From assembly GCF_000429085.1 (NCBI RefSeq), contig NZ_AUBE01000006.1:1-64000 (forward strand): DNA of 64,000 nucleotides. Reading direction: 5' to 3'. The notes beneath the pieces were generated by a model. That model had not been told where the DNA came from. It searched no databases and was given only the letters and a program-made list of their open reading frames with translations. The translations under genes were made by a program, and so were the position numbers. Below are positions 8,341-16,479 of the stretch, one piece after another. The first letter of the stretch is position 1; the number at the start of each line of letters is the position of its first letter. Origin of the DNA: Streptomyces flavidovirens DSM 40150 (GTDB lineage: Bacteria > Actinomycetota > Actinomycetes > Streptomycetales > Streptomycetaceae).

Positions 8341-9885
8341 TTACGCGAGCGGCCCCGTCACCGGCTCGACGGCCTCCACAAGCCTGCCCGCCCGTACGAA
8401 CGCATCGGCCGCGGCGAGGTCGGGAGCCAGGTAGCGGTCGGGTCCGGGGCCTTCCACTCCCGCTTCCCGCACGGCCTTGATGACGGCCTGGGAGGCGGGC
8501 GCGGGCGTGAGCCCCTCGCGCAGCTCGATGCCGCGCGTGGCGGCGTACAGCTCGACGGCGACGATCCGGGTGAGGTTGTCGATCGTCGTACGCAGCTTGC
8601 GCGCCGCCGACCAGCCCATGGAGACGTGGTCCTCCTGCATCGCGGAGGACGGGATCGAGTCGACGGACGCGGGCGCCGCGAGCCGCTTCATCTCGCTGAC
8701 CAGGGCGGCCTGTGTGTACTGGGCGATCATCAGGCCCGAGTCGACACCGGCGTCGTCGGCGAGGAAGGGCGGAAGTCCGTGCGACCGGTTCTTGTCGAGG
8801 AGCCGGTCGGTGCGGCGCTCGCAGATGGAGCCGAGGTCGGCGGCGGCGATGGCCAGGAAGTCGAGTACGTACGCGACGGGCGCCCCGTGGAAGTTGCCGT
8901 TGGACTCGACCCTGCCGTCGGGCAGCACGACGGGGTTGTCGACGGCGGAGGCGAGCTCCCGCTCGGCGACGGTCAGCGCGTACGCGATGGTGTCGCGCCC
9001 GGCGCCTGCGACCTGCGGGGCGCAGCGCACGGAGTAGGCGTCCTGGACGCGCGGGGCGTCGTCCTGGTGGTGGCCGGTGAGGCCGGAGCCGGCGAGGACG
9101 CGGAGCATGTTGTCGGCGGAGTCGCCCTGGCCGGGGTGGGGGCGTATGGCGTGCAGTTCGGGCGCGAGGACCTTGTCGGTGCCGAGGAGGGCTTCGAGGC
9201 TGAGGGCGGCGGTGATGTCGGCGGAGGTGTAGAGCCGCTTCAGGTCGGCGATCGCCATAATCAGCATGCCGAGCATGCCGTCGGTGCCGTTGAGGAGGGC
9301 CAGGCCTTCCTTCTCGCGCAGCTCGACGGGGACGATGCCGTGCGCGGCAAGCAGCTCGCCGGCGGGCCGGACGATTCCGTCGGGCCCCTGCGCCTCCCCC
9401 TCACCCATGAGGGCGAGGGCGCAGTGGCTGAGGGGTGCGAGGTCGCCGGAGCAGCCGAGCGAACCGTACTCGTGGACGACGGGCGTGATCCCGGCGTTGA
9501 GGAGGTCCGCCATGGTCTGCGCGACGTGCGGGCGTACGCCGGTGTGGCCGGAGGCGACGGTCTTGAGCCGCAGGAACATCAGCGCGCGTACGACTTCGCG
9601 CTCCACGTGCGGGCCCATGCCGGCGGCGTGCGACCGGACGATGTTGCGCTGCAACTGGGCGCGCAGGTCCTGGCTGATGTGGCGGGTGGCGAGGGCGCCG
9701 AATCCGGTCGAGACGCCGTAGACGGGCTCCGGCTTGGCTGCCAGGGCGTCGACGATCTCGCGTGAGGCGGCGAGGGCGGCAAGGGCCTCCTGGGAGAGCT
9801 CGACCCTGGCGTTGTCCCGGGCGACGGCGATGACATCCGCTGCGGTCGTTCCGGACGTCCCCAGCACGACTGTGTGCATATCCAT
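8341..9885 (-). CDS. hutH: Histidine ammonia-lyase, 514 aa
   Basis: Removes ammonia from L-histidine to give urocanate, the first step of histidine breakdown. The electrophilic MIO cofactor forms from an internal tripeptide, here Cys145-Ser146-Gly147 in GSLGCSGDLAPL rather than the usual Ala-Ser-Gly. The catalytic Tyr56 sits in VYGVSTGFG. The C-terminal region (MQEDHVSMG) is also typical. Length matches the family. Starts at 9885 (MDMHTVV) and 9879 (MHTVV) are both plausible. No other hut genes are adjacent, which is usual in Streptomyces, where hut genes are scattered. Confidence 0.95.
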   Translation of the reverse strand: MDMHTVVLGTSGTTAADVIAVARDNARVELSQEALAALAASREIVDALAAKPEPVYGVSTGFGALATRHISQDLRAQLQRNIVRSHAAGMGPHVEREVVRALMFLRLKTVASGHTGVRPHVAQTMADLLNAGITPVVHEYGSLGCSGDLAPLSHCALALMGEGEAQGPDGIVRPAGELLAAHGIVPVELREKEGLALLNGTDGMLGMLIMAIADLKRLYTSADITAALSLEALLGTDKVLAPELHAIRPHPGQGDSADNMLRVLAGSGLTGHHQDDAPRVQDAYSVRCAPQVAGAGRDTIAYALTVAERELASAVDNPVVLPDGRVESNGNFHGAPVAYVLDFLAIAAADLGSICERRTDRLLDKNRSHGLPPFLADDAGVDSGLMIAQYTQAALVSEMKRLAAPASVDSIPSSAMQEDHVSMGWSAARKLRTTIDNLTRIVAVELYAATRGIELREGLTPAPASQAVIKAVREAGVEGPGPDRYLAPDLAAADAFVRAGRLVEAVEPVTGPLA

Positions 9886-9978
9886 ATTCAGAACCCTACG
9901 GACTGAATCCATTCCTGTCACTACCCGACCACCCGTTGACCCCTTACCGGGGCCGGAGCGAGGGGTACCTGCGGCGCC

Positions 9979-10028
9979 GTTCCCCTACCCACCCCCTTCC
10001 CGACACCGGGGGCAAGCCCCAGACCCCA
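9979..10028 (+). repeat. Dispersed intergenic repeat (TTCCCCTACCC type), copy 1
   Basis: GTTCCCCTACCCACCCCCTTCCCG followed by an ACCGGGGGCAAGCCCC segment. A close copy lies at 18693-18741, and related shorter copies flank the island at 44690-45080. It sits between hutH and the GGDEF gene. Confidence 0.6.
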
Positions 10029-10040
10029 ACCCCCGCCCCC

Positions 10041-11189
10041 TCACTCCGGCCGCGCCCCCCGGAAACTGCGCCGATCGTGCGGCGCGGCCGGTGGCGCGTC
10101 CGCGAGCTGGAGCACCGCTCCGTCCCGCCCCGCCACCACTGGCCGCGCCGACCGCGCCGCCTTCGCCCGGTACTGCGCCGCGTCCGCGAGCCGGAAGAGG
10201 CGGCGCGCGGTACGGACCGGACCGATCGGATCACCCGTCGAAGCGACCCCGCACGCGACCCCCTCCCCGAGGTCCATCTCCGCCGCCCGTACGCACAGAG
10301 CCTCGGCCACCTTCACCACCGCGTCCGACGACGGCCCGACCGCGAGCAGGCAGAACTCGTCGCCCCCGAGCCGCGCCGCCAGCGCGCCGGGCAGCATCGC
10401 GCCGCACACCGACAACACCGAGCCGAAACGTTCAAGCAGCCGGTCGCCCACCGCGTGCCCGAGCGAGTCGTTGACCCGCTTCAGGCCGTTCAGGTCGCAG
10501 ACGACCAGGCTGACGACCGTCCCGGACCTCCGGTGCCGTTCCACCGCCTCGTCGAGCCCCATATCGACGGCCCGCCGGTTCGCCAGCCCCGTCAGCGGGT
10601 CCGTGAACGCGAGCTTGCGGACCTCCTCCAGCAGCTCCGTCTGGGCGATGCCCGCCGCCACCACCGCCGCGAGCACCGTCGCGAAGTCCGCGTCGGAACG
10701 GCCGAAGACCGGCGCCCCGGCCGGCCTGGCCACGTACAGCTCCCCCCACGCCTGCCCCCGCAGCACGATCGGCGCGACCACGCACGACCCGCGCCCGCGC
10801 CTGCGCAGCGCCGCCACCCGCTGATGGCAGTACCCGGCGGGGCCTGCGGCGGAAGTACCCGTGGCCCCCTCCGCCGTCTCCACCCACGCGTTGGGCTCAC
10901 CCCCGCCCGCCCACTTCTCGTGCAGGAACTCCGCGATCTCCGGAAACTGGTGCACGGGATACGTCTCCGCCTCGGGGAACTCCTCCTCGCCCTCCGCCCG
11001 CGCCCCCGCGTTGACGAGCACCCGAAGCTGCCCCAGCTCGCGTTCCCACACCGAAACCGCCGCGAAGCTGCCCCCCAGCGCCTCCTTCGCCCCCAGCGCG
11101 GCCGCCCGCCAGGACTCGCGCGGGGTGCGCGCCGCCGCCATCGCCTGCGCCAGCGTCACGACGGCCCGCAGCCGCACATCCTCACCCAT
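10041..11189 (-). CDS. GAF-GGDEF diguanylate cyclase, 382 aa
   Basis: Predicted to make cyclic di-GMP from two GTP, a second messenger that in Streptomyces holds back sporulation through BldD. The N-terminal 200 residues look like a GAF-type sensor (FAAVSVWERELGQLRVLV and GRGSCVVAPIVLRGQAWGELYV). The C-terminal GGDEF domain begins with LAFTDPLTGLANRRA and carries an intact active site (RLGGDEFCLLAVG). The inhibitory RxxD site five residues before GGDEF is absent (GALAARLGGDEF). No EAL domain and no membrane segment. From memory it corresponds to the GGDEF protein next to hutH in S. coelicolor (SCO4931, CdgE). A GTG one codon upstream (11192) is an alternative start. Confidence 0.88.
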   Translation of the reverse strand: MGEDVRLRAVVTLAQAMAAARTPRESWRAAALGAKEALGGSFAAVSVWERELGQLRVLVNAGARAEGEEEFPEAETYPVHQFPEIAEFLHEKWAGGGEPNAWVETAEGATGTSAAGPAGYCHQRVAALRRRGRGSCVVAPIVLRGQAWGELYVARPAGAPVFGRSDADFATVLAAVVAAGIAQTELLEEVRKLAFTDPLTGLANRRAVDMGLDEAVERHRRSGTVVSLVVCDLNGLKRVNDSLGHAVGDRLLERFGSVLSVCGAMLPGALAARLGGDEFCLLAVGPSSDAVVKVAEALCVRAAEMDLGEGVACGVASTGDPIGPVRTARRLFRLADAAQYRAKAARSARPVVAGRDGAVLQLADAPPAAPHDRRSFRGARPE

Positions 11190-11251
11190 CACCCCAGCTT
11201 AGGTAGTTTGGTGAGATTTGTATCGTTTGGCCCTTATTCGCGCAGTGGTCC

Positions 11252-12052
11252 CTATTCGCCCGGCCACTGGGGTGCGCGCTTCTCGTTGAACGCCGCCACC
11301 CCCTCCGCCCGGTCGCCCGAGAAGGCCACCGACCGCCATGCCGCGTCCTCGACCTCAAGGCCCGCCCGCAGGTCAAGACCGTGCCCGAGCCGCATCGCCC
11401 GCTTCGCCGCCCGCAGTCCCACCGGCGAGTTCCCGGCGATCCGGGCCGCCAGCGCCAGCGCCTCCTCGCGGTCCTGTCCGGCGTCCACCAACTGGTCGAC
11501 GAGGCCGAGCGCGGCCGCCTCCGCCGCCTCCACCCGCCGCGCCGTGAACACCAGCTCCGCCGCCCGCGCCGCCCCGACCCGCCGGGGCAGCAGTTGCGTA
11601 CCGCCGCCACCGGGAATGACGCCCACCGACACCTCGGGCAGCCCGACCACCGCCGTACGGTCGGCCACGATCAGGTCGCAGGCCAGCGCCAGCTCGAAGC
11701 CGCCGCCCAGCGCGAAGCCGTGCACGGCGGCGATCGCCGGCATGGGGAGTTCGAGTACGCCCGTGTACGCGCCCCGCGCGACCGGCCGCTGACGTACCAG
11801 CTCGGCGTCCGTGAAGGAGTTGCGCTCCTTGAGGTCCGCGCCGACGCAGAACGCCCGCTCGTGGCTGGACGTCACCACCGTCACCCGCACCGCCGGGTCC
11901 GCGCCCAGCGCGTCGCACGCCGCCGCGATGGAACGGGCCATGTCCGTGGACACCGCGTTCATCGCCTTCGGCCGGTCCAGGACCAGCTCGGCGACGTACC
12001 CGTGCCTGCGTACGCCGACGAACTCTCCGAAGCGTTCCTGTTCCCCGCTCAT
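11252..12052 (-). CDS. Enoyl-CoA hydratase/isomerase family protein, 266 aa
   Basis: Crotonase-fold enzyme, probably hydrating trans-2-enoyl-CoA in fatty-acid or branched-chain breakdown. The oxyanion-hole segments are visible: CVGADLKER (first backbone NH donor) and AIAAVHGFALGGGFELALACDLIVA (second). Catalytic acidic positions fall in LPEVSVGVIPGGGGTQLLPR. The C-terminal FSGDRAEGVAAFNEKRAPQW is the usual crotonase ending. The ATG at 12052 has GGGAGG nine bases upstream; a GTG at 12061 would sit too close to that ribosome site. The ribosome site lies inside a hairpin (12062-12090) that follows the upstream cyclase gene. Confidence 0.9.
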   Translation of the reverse strand: MSGEQERFGEFVGVRRHGYVAELVLDRPKAMNAVSTDMARSIAAACDALGADPAVRVTVVTSSHERAFCVGADLKERNSFTDAELVRQRPVARGAYTGVLELPMPAIAAVHGFALGGGFELALACDLIVADRTAVVGLPEVSVGVIPGGGGTQLLPRRVGAARAAELVFTARRVEAAEAAALGLVDQLVDAGQDREEALALAARIAGNSPVGLRAAKRAMRLGHGLDLRAGLEVEDAAWRSVAFSGDRAEGVAAFNEKRAPQWPGE

Positions 12053-12061
12053 GCCGCACAC

Positions 12062-12090
12062 CCTCCCGGTTAACGATCGTTACCGGGAGG
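12062..12090 (-). promoter_or_regulatory. Near-perfect inverted repeat overlapping a ribosome binding site
   Basis: The plus strand reads CCTCCCGGTTAACGATCG then TTACCGGGAGG, a stem of about 14-15 pairs with one bulged T. It starts four bases after the stop of the cyclase gene (12094), so it can serve as its terminator. The GGGAGG ribosome site of the enoyl-CoA hydratase is part of the stem. Its core TAACGATCGTTA is also a plausible TetR-type operator. Confidence 0.55.
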
Positions 12091-12093
12091 ATC

Positions 12094-13521
12094 CTAGGTG
12101 GCGCGCCTGGTCAGAAGCCATGGCTCGACCGTGCCGAGCCCGCGCACCGGCCGCTGCCACATCGGCTGGAGCGCGAAGCGGTACGAGGGCGGCGCGACAC
12201 CCTCCTTCTCCGCCACCTCCGCCTCGGCCGCCGCCTGCGCCTCGGAGACCGGCGCGTCACCCGTGCGCGACAGCTCCTCGGCGAGCGCCCCGTCCACCAG
12301 GAGCGCGTCCTTGGGCGCTATCGAGGTGAGCCTGCTGGCCAGGTTCACCGTCGTACCGAAGACGTCACCCATGCGGGTGGTGACCGTGCCGAAGGCGATG
12401 CCGACGCGCAGGGCCGGCATCGTCGGGTTCGCGGCCATCGTCTCGATGAGCCGCAGCGCGATCTCCGCCGCCGTGCCCGCGTCGTCCGCCGCGTACAGGA
12501 CCTCGTCGCCGAGCGTCTTGATGAGCCGGCCGCCGTGCGCCGCGACCAGGTCCGCGCAGGTCGTCTCGAACGCCTCGACCAGCTCGCCCAGCTCCTCCTC
12601 CTCCAGGCGCCGCGTCAGCCGCGTGAAGCCGACGAGGTCCGCGAAGCCGACCGCGAGCCGCCGGTCGACCATTTCCTCGTCGTCGGCGGCCTGGACGACC
12701 CGGCCGGTCGCGGCGGCGAGCTGGCGCCGCCAGACGTAACGCAGGAACTCCTCCAGCTCGGGCAGGAGCAGCTCGACCAGCGGATACGTGACTTCGGTAC
12801 GGGTCATTCCGGGCTCCGGCGGCTCGGTCAGACCCTCCAGGAAGGAATCGATCTGCCATTCCGCCAGCCGGGCGGTGGTCTGCCCGGTGGACCGGGCGAC
12901 CTGCACCGCCATCGGCTCGCTGAGCAGCCCCGCCTCGACGAGACCGGCGAGCCGCCGCAGGGCGAGGACGTCGGCCTCGGTCAGGGCCTTGGCCTGCCCG
13001 ATGTCGGCGAAGCCCATGGCCCGCCAGAACCGGGAGGCGAGGTCCATGGAGACGCCTGCCGTACGGGCGGCCTGAAACGGGGTGTAGCGGCGCTCGGCAC
13101 CGAGGATGAGCTGTTCGAGGCGGATGGCGAGCGGATCGTCGGTCGGCTCGGCGGTGTGGTCGACGGCGTGGTGGGGCGTGGGGTACGGCGAAGGGTCCAC
13201 GGCGGCGGGCACCCCGCTCTCGCTGCCGTCCGCCCGCAGGACGCCGCGCCCGGGGCCCGCACCGCCCCCGGAACCGGACCGCGCGTCCGCGCCGGGCGCG
13301 CTCTCGTGGGGGTCTTCTCCGGTGGCGGACGTGTCCGCACCCGGACCGGACGGATCTGCCGCACCCACAGGGGACTCCTCACCCACAGGGGACTCCGCAC
13401 CCACAGGGGTCTCCTCACCCGCACCGGGACCGGACGGCACAACCGCACCCGGCTCCGGCTCCGGACCCGTACCCGAGTCCCGCCGCGCCCCCGCAGAGGA
13501 CCCCGCGTCGTCGACGGTCAC
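12094..13521 (-). CDS. cya: Class III adenylate/guanylate cyclase with long N-terminal linker, 475 aa
   Basis: Predicted to make cAMP from ATP. The C-terminal catalytic domain (about residues 285-440) has the class III metal-binding start VGFADLVGFTRLTRRL, then GGRLIKTLGDEVLYAA with the second metal Asp, and VNLASRLTSIAPKDALLV with the transition-state residues. A helical regulatory part precedes it (residues 135-285; TPFQAARTAGVSMDLASRFW). The first 130 residues are low-complexity and include six-residue units (GEESPV/GAESPV) coded by an 18-bp tandem repeat. From memory the S. coelicolor Cya (SCO4928) is the positional equivalent, with a shorter N-terminus. GTG start at 13521. It lies downstream of birA on the same strand. 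Confidence 0.9.
   Translation of the reverse strand: MTVDDAGSSAGARRDSGTGPEPEPGAVVPSGPGAGEETPVGAESPVGEESPVGAADPSGPGADTSATGEDPHESAPGADARSGSGGGAGPGRGVLRADGSESGVPAAVDPSPYPTPHHAVDHTAEPTDDPLAIRLEQLILGAERRYTPFQAARTAGVSMDLASRFWRAMGFADIGQAKALTEADVLALRRLAGLVEAGLLSEPMAVQVARSTGQTTARLAEWQIDSFLEGLTEPPEPGMTRTEVTYPLVELLLPELEEFLRYVWRRQLAAATGRVVQAADDEEMVDRRLAVGFADLVGFTRLTRRLEEEELGELVEAFETTCADLVAAHGGRLIKTLGDEVLYAADDAGTAAEIALRLIETMAANPTMPALRVGIAFGTVTTRMGDVFGTTVNLASRLTSIAPKDALLVDGALAEELSRTGDAPVSEAQAAAEAEVAEKEGVAPPSYRFALQPMWQRPVRGLGTVEPWLLTRRAT
13362..13415 (-). repeat. 18-bp tandem repeat, 3 copies, in the cyclase N-terminal linker
   Basis: CACCCACAGGGGACTCCT is repeated three times with single-base changes, starting at 13362, 13380 and 13398. 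It codes for GEESPV-like hexapeptides in the disordered N-terminal part of the cyclase. Confidence 0.85.
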
Positions 13522-13627
13522 CTACCGCCTCCTGCCCGTTCCCTGCGCACTGCCTTGTGCCCTGCCGATCGTCTGTCGCGCCGATCCGTCGCGGATCGCC
13601 TCAACGATACGGCAGGTGTGCCCTAGC

Positions 13628-14509
13628 TCACTCCCCCGTATCGCGCGTCTCCTCTGTACTCGCCCCCGGCCTGAGGTGTACGACGTCACCCGCTCCCACC
13701 GGCTGCTGAACCCCTTCCGCCGTCGCCAGCACCAGCCGCCCGTGGCCGTCGACCGCCACCGCCTCGCCGGTCACCGACCGCCCGCCGGGCAGCTCGGCCC
13801 GGACCGTACGGCCCAGCGTGGCGCACCCCGCGGCGTACGCCTCCTGGAGCCGGCTGGCCGCCGGATCGCCGCCGGACGCCCGCCAGGCGCCGTACCACTG
13901 ACCGAGCGAACGCAGGACGGATCTGAGCAGCGGATCGCGGTCCGTCGAGACCGCTCCGGCGAGTGCCAGCGAGCCGGCGCCCGGGATCGGCAGCTCCTTC
14001 TCGGTCAGGCTGACGTTGATGCCGATGCCGACGACCACACCGTCCGCGGCCCGCTCGGCGAGGATGCCGCCGGCCTTGCGCTCCTCGCCACCGACCGTCA
14101 CCAGGAGGTCGTTGGGCCACTTGAGCGCCGTGTCGACGCCCGCGGACCTGGACAGCGCGGTCGCCACCGAGACGCCGGCGAGCAGCGGCAGCCAGCCCCA
14201 CTTCTCGACGGGCACCTCCGTGGGCTTCAGCAGTACGGAGAAGAAGAGCCCGGAGCGTGCGGGCGCCGACCAGCGCCGGTCGAGGCGCCCACGGCCCTCG
14301 GTCTGCTCCTCGGCGACGAGCACCGCGCCTTCGGACAGGTCTTCCGCCCGGCGGGCCAGGTCGGTATTGGTGGAGCCGACGGTGGGTACGACGTCGAGTG
14401 ACGTCCACAGACTGCCCTCCCGCACCAGTGCGCGGCGCAGCGCGGGGGCGCTGAGCGGCGGCCGGTCGAGGTTGGACCAGCGGTTGTCTGAAGCATCGGG
14501 AGGCGTCAT
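13628..14509 (-). CDS. birA: Biotin-[acetyl-CoA-carboxylase] ligase, 293 aa
   Basis: Attaches biotin to the carrier lysine of acyl-CoA carboxylases through biotinyl-AMP. Motifs include the substrate start GSTNTDLARRA, the biotinyl-5'-AMP loop EEQTEGRGRLDRRW, LFFSVLLKP and the core LKWPNDLLV. It is a monofunctional type without an N-terminal repressor HTH. The open frame continues to 15106 only as a shadow of pccB; the ATG at 14509 gives a normal-length enzyme. It is divergent from pccB, whose carboxylase complex depends on a biotinylated alpha subunit such as that encoded at 22714, so the pairing is functionally sensible. Confidence 0.94.
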   Translation of the reverse strand: MTPPDASDNRWSNLDRPPLSAPALRRALVREGSLWTSLDVVPTVGSTNTDLARRAEDLSEGAVLVAEEQTEGRGRLDRRWSAPARSGLFFSVLLKPTEVPVEKWGWLPLLAGVSVATALSRSAGVDTALKWPNDLLVTVGGEERKAGGILAERAADGVVVGIGINVSLTEKELPIPGAGSLALAGAVSTDRDPLLRSVLRSLGQWYGAWRASGGDPAASRLQEAYAAGCATLGRTVRAELPGGRSVTGEAVAVDGHGRLVLATAEGVQQPVGAGDVVHLRPGASTEETRDTGE

Positions 14510-14614
14510 GCAACCCAGCGTAGGTGTGGCAAACGACGCACTGCCGAGCGGCACACGCGCCGCTACGCTACGTGCCAGTAGCCGTCCGCTGACCAGGCAG
14601 GGAGCCGCATCCCG

Positions 14615-16201
14615 ATGTCCGAGCCCGAGACCGAGACCGACATCCACACCACCGCGGGCAAGATCGCGGATTTGCAGCGACGTATCGACGAAGCCACGCA
14701 CGCCGGCTCCGAGCGCGCGGTCGAGAAGCAGCACGCCAAGGGCAAGCTGACGGCCCGTGAGCGGATCGGCCTGCTCATGGACGAGGGGTCGTTCGTCGAG
14801 CTCGACGAGTTCGCCCGGCACCGCTCGACGAACTTCGGCATCGAGAAGAACCGCCCGTACGGCGACGGTGTCGTCACCGGCTACGGCACGGTCGACGGCC
14901 GCCCGGTCTGCGTCTACTCGCAGGACTTCACCATCTTCGGCGGGTCGCTCGGCGAGGTCTACGGCGAGAAGATCGTCAAGGTGATGGACTTCGCGCTGAA
15001 GACCGGCTGCCCGGTCGTCGGCATCAACGACGGCGGTGGCGCGCGCATCCAGGAAGGGGTCGTCGCGCTCGGCCTGTTCGCCGAGATCTTCCGCCGCAAT
15101 GTGCACGCGTCGGGCGTCGTCCCGCAGATCTCACTGATCGTCGGCCCGTGCGCGGGCGGCGCGGTCTACTCGCCCGCGATCACCGACTTCACGGTGATGG
15201 TCGACCAGACCTCGCACATGTTCATCACAGGACCCGACGTCATCAAGACGGTCACCGGCGAGGACGTCGGCTTCGAGGAGCTCGGCGGCGCGCGCACCCA
15301 CAACACCACGTCGGGCGTCGCACACCACATGGCGGGCGACGAGAAGGACGCGATCGACTACGTCAAGTCGCTGCTCTCGTACCTGCCTTCGAACAATCTC
15401 AGCGAGCCGCCGGCCTTCCCGGAGGAGGCGGACCTCGCGACCTCCGGCGAGGACCGCGAGCTGGACACGCTCATCCCGGACAGCGCGAACCAGCCGTACG
15501 ACATGCACACGGCCATCGAGCATGTGCTGGACGACGGTGAGTTCCTGGAGACGCAGGCGCTCTTCGCGCCGAACATCATCACGGGCTTCGGGCGGGTCGA
15601 GGGCCACCCGGTCGGCATCGTCGCCAACCAGCCGATGCAGTTCGCGGGCTGCCTGGACATCAACGCGTCCGAGAAGGCCGCGCGTTTCGTCCGCACCTGC
15701 GACGCCTTCAACGTCCCGGTGCTCACGTTCGTGGACGTGCCGGGCTTCCTACCGGGCGTGGATCAGGAGTACGGCGGAATCATCCGGCGCGGCGCCAAGC
15801 TGATCTACGCGTACGCGGAGGCGACGGTCCCGCTGATCACCGTCATCACGCGCAAGGCGTTCGGCGGCGCGTACGACGTCATGGGCTCCAAGCACCTGGG
15901 TGCCGATCTCAACCTGGCGTGGCCGACCGCGCAGATCGCGGTGATGGGCGCTCAGGGCGCGGTGAACATCCTGCACCGCCGTACGATCGCGGCCGCCGAC
16001 GACCCCGAGGCGACCCGCGCCGAGCTGATCGCCGACTACGAGGACACGCTGCTGAATCCTTACGTCGCCGCCGAGCGCGGCTACGTCGACGCGGTGATCA
16101 TGCCGTCGGAGACGCGGCGGCACATCGTGCGCGGGCTGCGTCAGCTCCGTACGAAGCGGGAATCCCTCCCCCCGAAGAAGCACGGCAACATCCCGCTCTA
16201 G
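14615..16201 (+). CDS. pccB: Propionyl-CoA/acyl-CoA carboxylase beta subunit (carboxyltransferase), 528 aa
   Basis: Transfers the carboxyl group from carboxybiotin to propionyl-CoA, giving methylmalonyl-CoA, a key extender unit. It is a full-length two-domain carboxyltransferase. The N-terminal half has [17 protein letters not shown] and the GGGARIQEG oxyanion region. The C-terminal half has [20 protein letters not shown] and the second oxyanion region [10 protein letters not shown]. An ATG with upstream AGGGAGCC starts it. It forms an operon with the epsilon gene 15 bp downstream and is divergent from birA. The residue that sets chain-length specificity was not assigned. Synteny from memory points to S. 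coelicolor PccB. Confidence 0.95.
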   Translation: MSEPETETDIHTTAGKIADLQRRIDEATHAGSERAVEKQHAKGKLTARERIGLLMDEGSFVELDEFARHRSTNFGIEKNRPYGDGVVTGYGTVDGRPVCVYSQDFTIFGGSLGEVYGEKIVKVMDFALKTGCPVVGINDGGGARIQEGVVALGLFAEIFRRNVHASGVVPQISLIVGPCAGGAVYSPAITDFTVMVDQTSHMFITGPDVIKTVTGEDVGFEELGGARTHNTTSGVAHHMAGDEKDAIDYVKSLLSYLPSNNLSEPPAFPEEADLATSGEDRELDTLIPDSANQPYDMHTAIEHVLDDGEFLETQALFAPNIITGFGRVEGHPVGIVANQPMQFAGCLDINASEKAARFVRTCDAFNVPVLTFVDVPGFLPGVDQEYGGIIRRGAKLIYAYAEATVPLITVITRKAFGGAYDVMGSKHLGADLNLAWPTAQIAVMGAQGAVNILHRRTIAAADDPEATRAELIADYEDTLLNPYVAAERGYVDAVIMPSETRRHIVRGLRQLRTKRESLPPKKHGNIPL

Positions 16202-16216
16202 GAAGGGCCGCTGACG

Positions 16217-16423
16217 ATGATCAAGGTCATACGGGGCAACCCGACCCCGGAGGAGCTGGCCGCCGCCCTCGCGGTGGTCCAGGCACGCGCCGCGGCGGCG
16301 GCCGGCTCGCCGTCCGGTGCGCAGGAACCGCCGGCCGCGTGGTCGGATCCGGCCAGGGTGGCGCGGCGCCGGCTGCCGCAGCCGGGGCCGACGGCCTGGG
16401 GCCGGACGTACTGGCCCGGCTAG
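16217..16423 (+). CDS. pccE: Acyl-CoA carboxylase epsilon subunit, 68 aa
   Basis: Small accessory subunit that binds the beta subunit and stimulates the actinobacterial acyl-CoA carboxylase. It shows the family pattern: IKVIRGNPTPEELAAALAVVQARAA at the N-terminus and a C-terminal W-DPARVARRRLPQPGPTAWGRTYWPG. Its length is normal. It is 15 bp downstream of pccB and must be in the same operon. A strong terminator follows at 16436. Confidence 0.92.
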   Translation: MIKVIRGNPTPEELAAALAVVQARAAAAAGSPSGAQEPPAAWSDPARVARRRLPQPGPTAWGRTYWPG

Positions 16424-16435
16424 AGAGCACGCAGT

Positions 16436-16466
16436 GAGGGCCGGACCCGCGCAGGGTCCGGCCCTC
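16436..16466. terminator. Bidirectional hairpin terminator between pccE and the SGNH hydrolase gene
   Basis: GAGGGCCGGACCC, loop GCGCA, then GGGTCCGGCCCTC: a perfect 13-bp stem. It lies between the convergent pccE (plus) and SGNH hydrolase (minus) genes, so it can end both transcripts. Confidence 0.85.
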
Positions 16467-16479
16467 GGCTATGGGCGCC

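Noticed and set aside
12071..12082. TAACGATCGTTA as a site for one of the TetR regulators in the window
   Set aside because: Both TetR genes (17821 and 24582) are far away, and the candidate operators at 17765-17839 differ in sequence. The symmetry is explained by the terminator hairpin, so no specific regulator was assigned.
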